DNA from: CALOCN01 sp942491735
GTDB taxonomy: Bacteria > Eisenbacteria > RBG-16-71-46 > JABDJR01
Assembly: GCA_942491735.1 (NCBI GenBank)
Contig: CALOCN010000014.1
Location: 1,612,001-1,676,000, forward strand
DNA length: 64,000 nt
Direction: 5' to 3'
Below the pieces are notes generated by a model. That model had not been told where the DNA came from. It saw only the letters and a program-made list of their open reading frames with translations, and searched no databases. Each line of letters begins with the position of its first letter. The first letter of the stretch is position 1. The translations under genes and the position numbers were made by a program. Of this stretch, positions 16,716-24,587 are shown piece after piece.

Positions 16716-17657
16716 GTGAAGCCCCGACAGGATCCGCCCGACTCCGGACCACTCCATCGGATTGTCCTGGATGTCTGGAGCATCCTCCGGGAGAGCTTCG
16801 TCCGGTTCTGGCAGGACGATTGTCCGTTCTTCGCGGCCGGGATCGCCTTCTACAGCCTGTTCAGCATCTTCTCCCTGCTGCTCCTCCTGTCGCTGATCCT
16901 CGGCCTGGTGTTCGGGCGCAACCCGCAGAACCTCGACTTCCTGACCACGTTCATGGAAGGCATCGGCCCCGCCGCGGCATCGGAGTTCGTCCGGGATCAG
17001 GGGGAGCGGATCCTGCACGACGTGGGCACGGTGGTGGCGCAGCCGGGGCCCGGTCTCCTGCTGCCGCTGGCCATGGTGGCGTTGCTGTGGACCTCGAGCA
17101 ACGTGTTCCAGGCCTACATCCATGCCCTGTGCCGCATCTACCACCTGGGCGAGACCCGATCGGCCTGGCGAAGCCGGCTCATGGCCCTGGGGCTGGCCCT
17201 GGGGGGGGCCCTGCTCATGGTGGTGAGCTTCGTCCTCTTCGTGTTCGGGGGGGACCTGAACGAGGGGCTGGACCAGTTCCAGTGGATCCAGGGGCACCTG
17301 GTGCAGTGGATCCTCATCTACAAGCGCCCGCTCGCGGTGGGAGGGGTGTTCCTCAGTTCGCTCCTGTTGTATTGGCTTGCCCCCAAGTTCAACCAGGCCC
17401 ACCGGACGGCCTGGCCGGGGGCGCTCGTCTTTACCGTGTTGTGGTTCCTGGTCACCGAGGGATTCAAGATCTACTTGAGGGAAGTGGCGGTATTCGACAA
17501 GATCTACGGAAACGCGACCACCCTCATCATCATGATCCTGTGGGTGCAGATCAGCGCGCAGCTCACCCTTTACGGCGGCGAGGTGAACGCGGCGATCCAT
17601 CGGATGCGCCGGGACCGGGCCCTGGAGCGGGATCCGGGGATTGCGCCCCCGCACTGA
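16716..17657 (+). CDS. YihY/BrkB-family membrane protein
   Basis: 313 residues with six membrane segments. The motif DDCPFFAAGIAFYSLFSIFSLL near the N-terminus and the later LYGGEVNAAI near the C-terminus are characteristic of the YihY (formerly RNase BN) family. The GTG start at 16716 is 33 bases after yebC, with only a weak ribosome site. The family has no established biochemical function; the RNase assignment was withdrawn. Confidence 0.85.
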   Translation: MKPRQDPPDSGPLHRIVLDVWSILRESFVRFWQDDCPFFAAGIAFYSLFSIFSLLLLLSLILGLVFGRNPQNLDFLTTFMEGIGPAAASEFVRDQGERILHDVGTVVAQPGPGLLLPLAMVALLWTSSNVFQAYIHALCRIYHLGETRSAWRSRLMALGLALGGALLMVVSFVLFVFGGDLNEGLDQFQWIQGHLVQWILIYKRPLAVGGVFLSSLLLYWLAPKFNQAHRTAWPGALVFTVLWFLVTEGFKIYLREVAVFDKIYGNATTLIIMILWVQISAQLTLYGGEVNAAIHRMRRDRALERDPGIAPPH

Positions 17658-17674
17658 GGGACGTCGTTGCACCA

Positions 17675-17702
17675 TTGAGTCCGGGGCCGGGTCCTTGCTA
17701 AG
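17675..17702 (+). promoter_or_regulatory. Candidate promoter before the DUF2203 gene
   Basis: TTGAGT at 17675-17680 and GCTAAG at 17697-17702 with a 16-base spacer. The match is moderate. Confidence 0.3.
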
Positions 17703-17750
17703 GTTGGGGACCGCCCGGCCGATCTGTGGGGGCAGGAGGCCACCCGTCCC

Positions 17751-18197
17751 ATGACCGAATCGAAAGCACTCGGACCCAGGCTCTTTACCGTCGAGGAAGC
17801 CCAATCCCTGATCCCGTTCATCCGGGGTCGGCTGGGGCGATTCCGCGAACTCGCGGATACCTTCGATGTCGTGCAACAGGACCTCTCCGTGCTCCGCATG
17901 GTGTCCTCGTCGGGAGGGTCCGACGACAACCCGGATCTCCTGGAGCTCACCCGCAAGGAGCAGCTGGAGTCCTCCCTCGTCGCCGAGATGCGCGGGGTCC
18001 AGGACGACCTGCTCGAGGTGGGATGCGTTCCCAAGTCGCTCCGCGAAGGGCTGATCGACTTCTTTGCCCTGAAGGGAGACCGTCTGGTCTTCCTCTGCTG
18101 GCGCGAGGGAGAGGACGACATCTCCACCTGGCACACCCTGGACGGCGGGTTTTCCGGTCGCCGGCCCCTGGAGAGCCTCACCCAGGACGACATCTGA
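17751..18197 (+). CDS. DUF2203-family protein
   Basis: 148 residues. It begins LFTVEEAQSLIPFIRGRL, has a helical middle, and ends LVFLCWREGEDDISTWHTLDGGFSGRRPL, which is the typical DUF2203 C-terminus. The start ATG follows AGGAGG. The family is small, soluble and of unknown function. It lies 26 bases before the GIY-YIG gene and is probably co-transcribed with it. Confidence 0.83.
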   Translation: MTESKALGPRLFTVEEAQSLIPFIRGRLGRFRELADTFDVVQQDLSVLRMVSSSGGSDDNPDLLELTRKEQLESSLVAEMRGVQDDLLEVGCVPKSLREGLIDFFALKGDRLVFLCWREGEDDISTWHTLDGGFSGRRPLESLTQDDI

Positions 18198-18223
18198 CCG
18201 AGCCTCTTCCTCCGATCCTCCTC

Positions 18224-19294
18224 ATGCTGGATCCGGGCACCGGCCCCGTCCTGGTCGCACGCTACACGCCCGGGGAGGCGATCCGGGTCGGTTTCGAGGA
18301 TTGGACCGATCCCCCCGCCGAAGCGCTGCTGGTCCATTGGCCCGGAGCCCGGTTCCGTTGGACCCCGGCCGCCTACCGGTTCTCCCGGGACGTGCAGGAA
18401 CAAGGCGGCGCCCTGTTTCCGCTGAGCACCATCCTGCAACGCCTGGGCGTGCGAGCGGGTCGCGGCCCGGGCGGTTTGACCGCGGCTCTCCTGCCGGACT
18501 GGGAAGATGCCGAGGATCCGGAGAGCCTGGGTGGGGCCCTCGTGGTGGCACTGGCCGAGCGGCTGGCGGATCCGGCGGCGCAGGCGGCGCCGGCGGTGGT
18601 GCGTCCGGTCCCCGCAATCCAGGTTGCCCTGGAGTCGCTTCCCGCCGCGCCGGGAACCTATCGCTTTCTCGACTCCGGGAATCGTCCGCTCTATATCGGG
18701 AAGGCCCGCAATCTGGCCGTGCGCGCGGCGCAGCACTTCCTGCCCGAGGCGCCGGAACCGCAGAAGCAAGCGGCCCTCCTCGCCCGGGCGGTACACCTGG
18801 ACTGGCGCGAATGCGGGAGCGAGCTCGAGGCACTGCTCCAGGAGTACCTGCGGATCCGTGACGAGGCTCCGGCCCTCAACGTGCAGATCGAAGTGCACAC
18901 GCGACCCCGGCGAACCCGCACCGATGCCGTCCGTCTGTTGCTCCTCCCCTCGGTGGATCCCCGCGCGGTCGACGTGTGCCTGGTGGCCCGGGACGGGCGG
19001 TTCCATTGGGAAACCGCGCCCCGTCGTTCCCGGGTCCCCCGCTCCCTGCAGGGCAACTTGTCCCGTTTCCTCAAGGGACAAACCGGGGGAGCGCCGTCCC
19101 GGCTCAAGGACCGTCCCTTGAGCGCGGAAGAACGGGCGGCCCTGGCCGCCATCACCTGGTCCTGGGTGGCGCGGCACGGTGACCGGGTCACCCAACTGGA
19201 CCCGGCGGGGGAGACGGGGCTGCGCCCCATCCTGGGTCGTCTGCGGGTCCTGCTCTCCGCGGATCCCACGGGGGAGCGCATCGAGGTACGGTAG
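18224..19294 (+). CDS. GIY-YIG nuclease-domain protein with novel N-terminal region
   Basis: 356 residues from the ATG at 18224; the ribosome site is poor. Residues about 140-225 form a GIY-YIG domain: PGTYRFLDSGNRPLYIGKARNL, with the usual Gly-x-Tyr and Tyr-Ile-Gly pair and a catalytic-type Arg (RAAQHF). It resembles the UvrC N-terminal domain. A Glu in the ECGSELEALLQE helix fits the metal-binding Glu. The first 130 residues match no family I recognise; part (LPDWEDAEDPESLGGALVVAL) faintly recalls the end of a DnaQ-type exonuclease fold. No UvrB-binding or helix-hairpin-helix part is present, so it is not UvrC. Confidence 0.65.
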   Translation: MLDPGTGPVLVARYTPGEAIRVGFEDWTDPPAEALLVHWPGARFRWTPAAYRFSRDVQEQGGALFPLSTILQRLGVRAGRGPGGLTAALLPDWEDAEDPESLGGALVVALAERLADPAAQAAPAVVRPVPAIQVALESLPAAPGTYRFLDSGNRPLYIGKARNLAVRAAQHFLPEAPEPQKQAALLARAVHLDWRECGSELEALLQEYLRIRDEAPALNVQIEVHTRPRRTRTDAVRLLLLPSVDPRAVDVCLVARDGRFHWETAPRRSRVPRSLQGNLSRFLKGQTGGAPSRLKDRPLSAEERAALAAITWSWVARHGDRVTQLDPAGETGLRPILGRLRVLLSADPTGERIEVR

Positions 19295-19312
19295 GCGGGA
19301 GGCGGATCCCGT

Positions 19313-22300
19313 CTAGCGCAACACCAGCGCGCGCCCCGAGACCGGGGGCAGGGTCAAGCCGCGGAGGGACACGGTCTCCCCGTTGACCAGATCCACTCCC
19401 TCGGTGAAGTTCCCCAGCAGGGTTTCGTCCAGGACCACCGCGCCGGAAGACGTGCCGGCGTTCAGGGCGACCAGGATCCGGTCCTCACCGGACTCGCGCA
19501 GGTAGGCGTAGACCTGACCGTCCGCTCCGACCGTGGTGAACCGGCCCCGGCGCAGCGCCTCGTGATCGGCCCGGGCCCGGGCCAGGGTGCGGACGTAGTC
19601 GTGGACCGCCACCCGCTCGGGTTCCTCGGTGTAGTCCCAGGGGAAGGTGCGGCGACAATCGGGGTCCTTGCCCCCCATCATGCCGATCTCGTCCCCGTAG
19701 TAGATGTGCGGCGCGCCCACGTAGGTCATGCCGAACAGCATGGCCAGAAGGACCCGGTTCAGGTCGCCTCCCACCTGTTGCCGATAGCGCACGGTGTCGT
19801 GGCTGCCGAGCAGGTTCATCATGGTGGCCACGGCCTGGCTGGGATACGCATTGCGCCCCGCGGCCAGTGAGCGGTCGAACTCACGGGCCGACCCGTTCCC
19901 CTGGCCGATGAACTTCAGGACCGGTTCGCGGAAGAAGGCGTAGTTCATGGTGGCGTCGAAACCGTGCGGGCCCACCCAGTCCGAGGCGTTCCCCCAGATC
20001 TCACCCACGATGTAGGCATCCGGTTTGATCGTCTTGACCCAGGTGTTGAACTCGCGCCAGAACCAGAAGGGGACCTCGTTGGCCACATCCAGACGCACGC
20101 CGTCGCAGTCCAGTTCGCCGATCCAGCGATCCACCACTTCCTTGAGGTGCACGAGCAGCTCGGTGTTGGGGTCGGCCTTGGCGATGTCGCGGATTCCGTT
20201 TTCCTGGGCCGCGGGACGGGAGAGATCGAAGTTGAGATCCGGCAGGTCGCCGAAACCCCACCAGCAGGCGTAGTAGTCCTCCGGCTTGGGGCCCCCCTCG
20301 GTGAAGGTCCCGGGGAGAGGCCACTTGCGGAACTCGTACCAGTCGTAGGTCGCGCTTTCGGGGCCCTTGTCCACCGCGTCCTTGAACGCCCAGTGGGAGT
20401 TCCCGGTGTGGTTGAAGACGATGTCGAGGATGATGCGGATACCGCGCGAGTGCGCGTCCGTGACGAAGGCGGCGAACTCGTCGTTGGTGCCCAGCTTGGG
20501 ATCCAGGTTCAGGTAGTCGGCACAGTCATAGCGATGGTTGGACTTGGCTTCGGCGATGGGGTTGAAGTAGATCGCGGTCACCCCGAGGTCCTGGAGATAG
20601 TCCAGCTTCTCGCGCACCCCCGCGATATCGCCGCCATAGAAGGAGAAATAGTCCGGCTTGCCGTCGGTCCGGTAGGGGCTGCGGACGAGTCCGGCCACGT
20701 CGGACCAGTCGCTGACGAAGTGGTAGTACTCGCCGTTGGTCCGGCCGGAATCCGGAAGCCGGTTGCGCCCCTCGTAGTACCAGGCGTCGAAGGTCGGGTC
20801 GTTGCCGGGGTCCCCGTTGCGGAACCGGTCGGGGAAGATCTGGTAGATCACCGCGTCACGGACCCACTCGGGGGTCGTGAACGGCGGGAAACGGTCCTCG
20901 GTGAAGGTGTACCAGGTGTCCTCGGCCGGCCGGTCCCCGCTGAACCCGGTCCGGGTGAGGTAGGCGGAGGTGCCGGCGTCCCTGTAGACCGGAACATAGG
21001 AGAACCCGCTCCCCGCGGTCACCGCAACGGTGGCGCTCCAGTAGCTGAACGCGCCGTCCTCGCCGGCCGGGACCGCGGCCACGGATTCCTCGGCCCCGCC
21101 GGAGCGGGTGACGAGGGTGATGCCCTCGATGTCGTTGCGGTGTGCGACAAAGGACAACTCCACCGTACCGTCGCCCCGGTTGTTGATGGCCCGACCGGTC
21201 TGAACGTGTTCGATGCCGCCTTCGGCGATCCGGCCGTCCCCGAGGGCGACGGTGATGGCGGCAAAACGATCGTCCACCCGCACCACCGAGTTCTCCCCGC
21301 CGAACCCGTCGTCGATGAAGCTGTCCGCGTGCTCGCGGTCGGTGACCCAGTTCCCGTCCACCACGAACTTGTAGGGATACTCGCCGTCCTCCAGGAGCAG
21401 GATGGCGCGGTACTCGCCGTCCCCGTCCTCGTCGGTCATGGGGGTCTTGCCCACCGTCCAGTCGTTGAAGGATCCGGCCAGGGACAGTTCGGTGGGGGCA
21501 CTCCCGGGGCGGTAGCGAAACAGGACCTCACGCAGGGCGGCGGAAGCGGCAACGGTTTCGATCGAGCCCAGGTTGCCCCCCGGTCCGGTGATCAGGGCGA
21601 CCGAGCCCACCGTGACCACGGAGTTGGTGCCGCCGAACCCGTCGTCCTTGCTCTCGATGGCGTGATCGTCGGCGAACCATTGGTCCCCGTTGATCACGAA
21701 CTTGTACTCGTAGGGCGCGGGGGGCAGGTCGAGGGTGGTTTCCCACACCCCGTCCTCGTCCGCATCGGTGAGCGGGGTCGCGGCCGGGTTCCAGTCGTTC
21801 ATGCTGCCGGCCAGGGCCACCGACTCCACGCCGCCGATGACCGGTTGGTAGCGGAAGGTGACCGGCGTGGTGGCCGAGCCGGAGGGGGCCAGGGCGGCCG
21901 CGGTCACCGGCACGGCCACGGCGGCCGCACCGCCGCCGGTCCCGCTTCCTCCGGGACGGACATGCAGGACCGAGTACTTGCCGCCGAACCCGTCGGGAGC
22001 GAACTCGGTGGCCGCGTCATCCACGAGCCAGGTCTCGCCGTCCACCACGAACATGTACTCGTAGCGTCCCGCCTCGAGGGGGATGTCCGCTTCCCAGACC
22101 CCGTCCTGGTCGGCGTCGACCATGGGGTGCGTGGACACGTTCCAGTCGTTGAAGGTTCCGGCTACGGTCACGGTGGCGGCCCCGGACGGCGCCCTGCAGG
22201 AGAAACGGGTTGCGCCGTCCGCTGCCGCTCCGTCGGTTGCGATGACGGCGCCCGCCGAGGCGGCCATCGCCGCCCCCGCAACGGCTCCCACGGAACTCGC

Positions 22301-22987
22301 CGGTGGCGATTGGGCGTCCACGATCACCACCGCGTTCTGACCGCCAAAACCATCGTCCACGAACTCGGCCGCGGACTCATCGGTGACCCAGTCCGTATCG
22401 TTGATCACGAACTTGTAGGGATACTTGCCCGGGGCCAGGGTGAGGGTGGCGGTCCAGAGCCCGTCCCCATCAACGTCCGTGAGCGGGGTCGCGCCGGTGT
22501 TCCAGCCGTTGAACTCTCCGGCGACGGTGACGGAGGAGGTCCCGTCGGGGGGCTGGTAGCTGAAGGTGACCACCCGCGAATCCTCGGCAGCAGGATCGGC
22601 CGCGGGTTCCGTGGCCGCCGCGCCGCCGGCCGCGGCACCGAGGGTGATCGCGGTATCACCCACCACGACCACGGAGTTCTTCCCCCCGAACCCATCGTCG
22701 ACCATCTTGGGGGCGGATTCGTCGGCGATCCATTGGTCCCCATTGACCACGAACTTGTACTGGTGTTCGCCGGGGGGCAGATCGAGGGTCCCGCTCCAGG
22801 TTCCGTCGCCGTTCTCGTCGGCCAACGGATGGAGGCCGGTGTTCCACTCGTTGAAGCTCCCGGCCACGCTGACGCTGGTCGCTCCTGGCGCGGGTTGGAA
22901 GTTGAAGGTGACCGGAGTGGCATGGGCCGGCAGGGCCATGGCGGCGACGAGGAGCAACGTAACGGTTGCCGGGAGTGCAAGGCGCAT
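19313..22987 (-). CDS. Secreted GH13 amylase with five N-terminal E-set/starch-binding-like repeats
   Basis: 1224 residues. A signal peptide (1-23) is followed by five repeats of about 86 residues at about 25-110, 139-225, 259-345, 375-462 and 487-573. Each reads VAGxFNxWN, then a DGDG-type calcium-like loop, YxYKFVxxxxW and DDGFGGxNSV, as in AMPK glycogen-binding or CBM48 domains. Ala-Gly linkers separate the first four. After a further beta domain (about 575-700) comes the GH13 barrel, starting RDAVIYQIFPDRF. Motifs are DIVFNH, DGVRLDVANE (Asp967 nucleophile), VGEIWG (Glu996 acid/base) and LLGSHD (Asp1064). The barrel is closest to neopullulanase or cyclomaltodextrinase types. It is exported and likely degrades alpha-glucans. 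Confidence 0.9.
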   Translation of the reverse strand: MRLALPATVTLLLVAAMALPAHATPVTFNFQPAPGATSVSVAGSFNEWNTGLHPLADENGDGTWSGTLDLPPGEHQYKFVVNGDQWIADESAPKMVDDGFGGKNSVVVVGDTAITLGAAAGGAAATEPAADPAAEDSRVVTFSYQPPDGTSSVTVAGEFNGWNTGATPLTDVDGDGLWTATLTLAPGKYPYKFVINDTDWVTDESAAEFVDDGFGGQNAVVIVDAQSPPASSVGAVAGAAMAASAGAVIATDGAAADGATRFSCRAPSGAATVTVAGTFNDWNVSTHPMVDADQDGVWEADIPLEAGRYEYMFVVDGETWLVDDAATEFAPDGFGGKYSVLHVRPGGSGTGGGAAAVAVPVTAAALAPSGSATTPVTFRYQPVIGGVESVALAGSMNDWNPAATPLTDADEDGVWETTLDLPPAPYEYKFVINGDQWFADDHAIESKDDGFGGTNSVVTVGSVALITGPGGNLGSIETVAASAALREVLFRYRPGSAPTELSLAGSFNDWTVGKTPMTDEDGDGEYRAILLLEDGEYPYKFVVDGNWVTDREHADSFIDDGFGGENSVVRVDDRFAAITVALGDGRIAEGGIEHVQTGRAINNRGDGTVELSFVAHRNDIEGITLVTRSGGAEESVAAVPAGEDGAFSYWSATVAVTAGSGFSYVPVYRDAGTSAYLTRTGFSGDRPAEDTWYTFTEDRFPPFTTPEWVRDAVIYQIFPDRFRNGDPGNDPTFDAWYYEGRNRLPDSGRTNGEYYHFVSDWSDVAGLVRSPYRTDGKPDYFSFYGGDIAGVREKLDYLQDLGVTAIYFNPIAEAKSNHRYDCADYLNLDPKLGTNDEFAAFVTDAHSRGIRIILDIVFNHTGNSHWAFKDAVDKGPESATYDWYEFRKWPLPGTFTEGGPKPEDYYACWWGFGDLPDLNFDLSRPAAQENGIRDIAKADPNTELLVHLKEVVDRWIGELDCDGVRLDVANEVPFWFWREFNTWVKTIKPDAYIVGEIWGNASDWVGPHGFDATMNYAFFREPVLKFIGQGNGSAREFDRSLAAGRNAYPSQAVATMMNLLGSHDTVRYRQQVGGDLNRVLLAMLFGMTYVGAPHIYYGDEIGMMGGKDPDCRRTFPWDYTEEPERVAVHDYVRTLARARADHEALRRGRFTTVGADGQVYAYLRESGEDRILVALNAGTSSGAVVLDETLLGNFTEGVDLVNGETVSLRGLTLPPVSGRALVLR

Positions 22988-23004
22988 GGGAAGGCGTCCT
23001 TTCC

Positions 23005-23149
23005 GGAGCCTGTCACAGGCTCCGCAGCCAGGTTCAATGGGTTGTTGGACCGCTCCAACTGATGCCGAGTATAGCCCAATCGGCCCGCCTCGGCATAAAC
23101 TCGCCGTGCCGGGGCGTCAGCGGGGTCGGACACGGGAGGAGCGGTCCAA
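23005..23149. promoter_or_regulatory. Divergent amylase-ruvC control region with 12-bp inverted repeat
   Basis: TTGGACCGCTCC at 23045-23056 recurs inverted as GGAGCGGTCCAA at 23138-23149. The right copy ends five bases before the ruvC ATG; the left copy is 58 bases before the amylase ATG. A separate hairpin, GGAGCCTG/CAGGCTCC at 23005-23023, is in the amylase leader. Minus-strand TATACT near 23069-23074 could be the amylase -10 element. Sharing of the repeat suggests one regulator or a chance match. Confidence 0.4.
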
Positions 23150-23154
23150 GTTCA

Positions 23155-23643
23155 ATGAACACAAAGGTTTTGGGAATCGATCCGGGTAGCCAGGCAACCG
23201 GGTACGGGCTCGTGGAAGCGGGTCCCGGTACCCTGAGGGCCCTGGATGCGGGCACCCTGCGTCCCAAGGCGGGTCTGGATCTGGCCGATCGTCTTCAGAT
23301 GATCTACCGGGGTGTGGTGGAGGTCATCCATCGCCATCAGCCCAATGTCCTGGCCGTGGAGACCGCGTTCTTCCACAAACACCCCCGTTCCGCGTTGGTC
23401 CTGGGACATGTGCGGGGGGTCATCCTGTTGGCCGGCCGCGAAGCCGGTCTGCCGGTGCATGAGTACGCGCCGCGTGAGATCAAGATGGCCACCACCGGTC
23501 AGGGGGGCGCAGGCAAGGAACAGGTCGCCTTCATGATCCAGGGAATGCTGGGGCTGCGCGCCCTGCCGTCCACCGACGCATCGGATGCCCTTGCCGTGGC
23601 GGTGTGTCATTGGCACCGTAGCCGGGTCCCGTTGGCACCATGA
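23155..23643 (+). CDS. ruvC: Crossover junction endodeoxyribonuclease RuvC
   Basis: 162 residues. All four acidic catalytic residues of RuvC are present: Asp9 (LGIDPGS), Glu69 (LAVETAFF), Asp141 and Asp144 (STDASDALAVAV). It resolves Holliday junctions with RuvAB. The ATG at 23155 gives the family N-terminus (MNTKVLGIDPG). A GGAGGA element lies upstream. Its stop overlaps the ruvA start (ATGA). Confidence 0.95.
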   Translation: MNTKVLGIDPGSQATGYGLVEAGPGTLRALDAGTLRPKAGLDLADRLQMIYRGVVEVIHRHQPNVLAVETAFFHKHPRSALVLGHVRGVILLAGREAGLPVHEYAPREIKMATTGQGGAGKEQVAFMIQGMLGLRALPSTDASDALAVAVCHWHRSRVPLAP

Positions 23644-24236
23644 TCGCCCATCTGCGCGGACGGCTCCTGGATCGTCAGCCGACCCGCCTGGTGATCGATG
23701 TCGGGGGAATCGGGCTCGAGGTTCTGGTGCCGTTGGCCACCGCCCAGGAAGCGGGGGAGCCGGGGGCCGAGGTCTCGCTGCACACCGTCCTGGTGGTGCG
23801 CGAGGAATCCCTCACCCTGTACGGGTTCAGCGTGGAGGACCAGCGCCGCTTGTTTCTCAAGCTGACCGGAGTCTCGGGGATCGGGCCCAAGCTGGCCCTT
23901 AACGCGCTTTCCGGTTCGCCACCGGGAGAACTGGTGCGCGCCATTCGCGAGCGGGACCTGGCGTTTCTCACCCGTCTCCCGGGGATCGGGAAGAAGACGG
24001 CGGAGCGTCTGGCCCTGGAACTCAAGGATGCCCTGGGCGAAGTGGCCGGGGAGGCGACGACCGCCTCGGGGCCCGAGCGCGATGCGATCGAGGCCCTGGT
24101 GTCGTTGGGCTACGCGCGGAACGTGGCCGAACGTTCCATCCGGGGCGCCGCGGGTGGGGAAGCGGCGACCAGCGTGGAGTCCCTGCTGCGGACGGCCCTG
24201 GCTGCCCTGACCGGGTCGGGGAAGTCCGGAACCTAG
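23640..24236 (+). CDS. ruvA: Holliday junction DNA helicase subunit RuvA
   Basis: 198 residues. Domain I is MIAHLRGRLLDRQPTRLVID. Two helix-hairpin-helix motifs follow: LTGVSGIGPKLALNALS and LPGIGKKTAERLALELKD. C-terminal domain III (DAIEALVSLGYARNVAERSI), which binds RuvB, is present. ruvB is not adjacent; the next gene is on the other strand. It forms the tetramer that binds the junction. Confidence 0.95.
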   Translation: MIAHLRGRLLDRQPTRLVIDVGGIGLEVLVPLATAQEAGEPGAEVSLHTVLVVREESLTLYGFSVEDQRRLFLKLTGVSGIGPKLALNALSGSPPGELVRAIRERDLAFLTRLPGIGKKTAERLALELKDALGEVAGEATTASGPERDAIEALVSLGYARNVAERSIRGAAGGEAATSVESLLRTALAALTGSGKSGT

Positions 24237-24242
24237 ACGGCA

Positions 24243-24306
24243 GTCGCTCCGCGCATCGGTGGGACACGCGGAGCGACCATGAACCCTGAACGAGCCGCGG
24301 AGCGAC
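24243..24306. terminator. Terminator region with one arm and two alternative partners
   Basis: GTCGCTCCGCG at 24243-24253 can pair with CGCGGAGCGAC at 24267-24277 or with a second identical copy at 24296-24306. It lies between convergent ruvA and the 31-residue ribosomal-type gene. The short hairpin (loop 13 bases) is the likelier terminator. No long T-run follows. Confidence 0.55.
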
Positions 24307-24307
24307 T

Positions 24308-24403
24308 CTAGCGGTTGCGCTTCTTGTGCCGGTTCCGGCGGCGGCGCTTCTTGAGCTTGTGCTTGCGGATCTTCTTGCGCCGCTTCTTGATCAGACTACC
24401 CAT
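24308..24403 (-). CDS. AURKAIP1/COX24-like or bS22-like tiny ribosomal protein
   Basis: 31 residues, almost all basic: MGSLIKKRRKKIRKHK, then LKKRRRRNRHKKRNR. It matches the bacterial AURKAIP1/COX24-domain peptides, which include the bS22 small-subunit protein of Actinobacteria (MGSVIKKRRKRM start). GAGGAA lies upstream of the ATG at 24403. The role is as a small ribosome-bound protein. It is too short to appear in most gene calls. Confidence 0.82.
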   Translation of the reverse strand: MGSLIKKRRKKIRKHKLKKRRRRNRHKKRNR

Positions 24404-24575
24404 GCGGAATGTTCCTCAACAATTGAGATGAACCCGCCCCACCGAAGCGGGGGAGCCCGTGTCCGAAAAACGAAGCCCACGTGGGGCATAGGGCCAAGGA
24501 GTCTACCCCGGGTCGGGGGGGACGTGCAACCCGGTCCTGACCCCCGCAAGCCCCATTCGAATTGGTCCACTCGGC

Positions 24576-24581
24576 TATACT
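24576..24581 (+). promoter_or_regulatory. -10 element for a leaderless sulfatase-like gene
   Basis: TATACT ends seven bases before the ATG at 24588, so transcription should start at or next to the start codon. No Shine-Dalgarno sequence is present. A clear -35 is absent. Confidence 0.45.
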
Positions 24582-24587
24582 CGCCGG

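Noticed and set aside
19964..23062. Long plus-strand open frame opposite the amylase
   Set aside because: It is antisense to a protein with clear GH13 and E-set motifs. The translation has no domain and is Gly/Val/His-rich, as expected for a GC-rich shadow frame.
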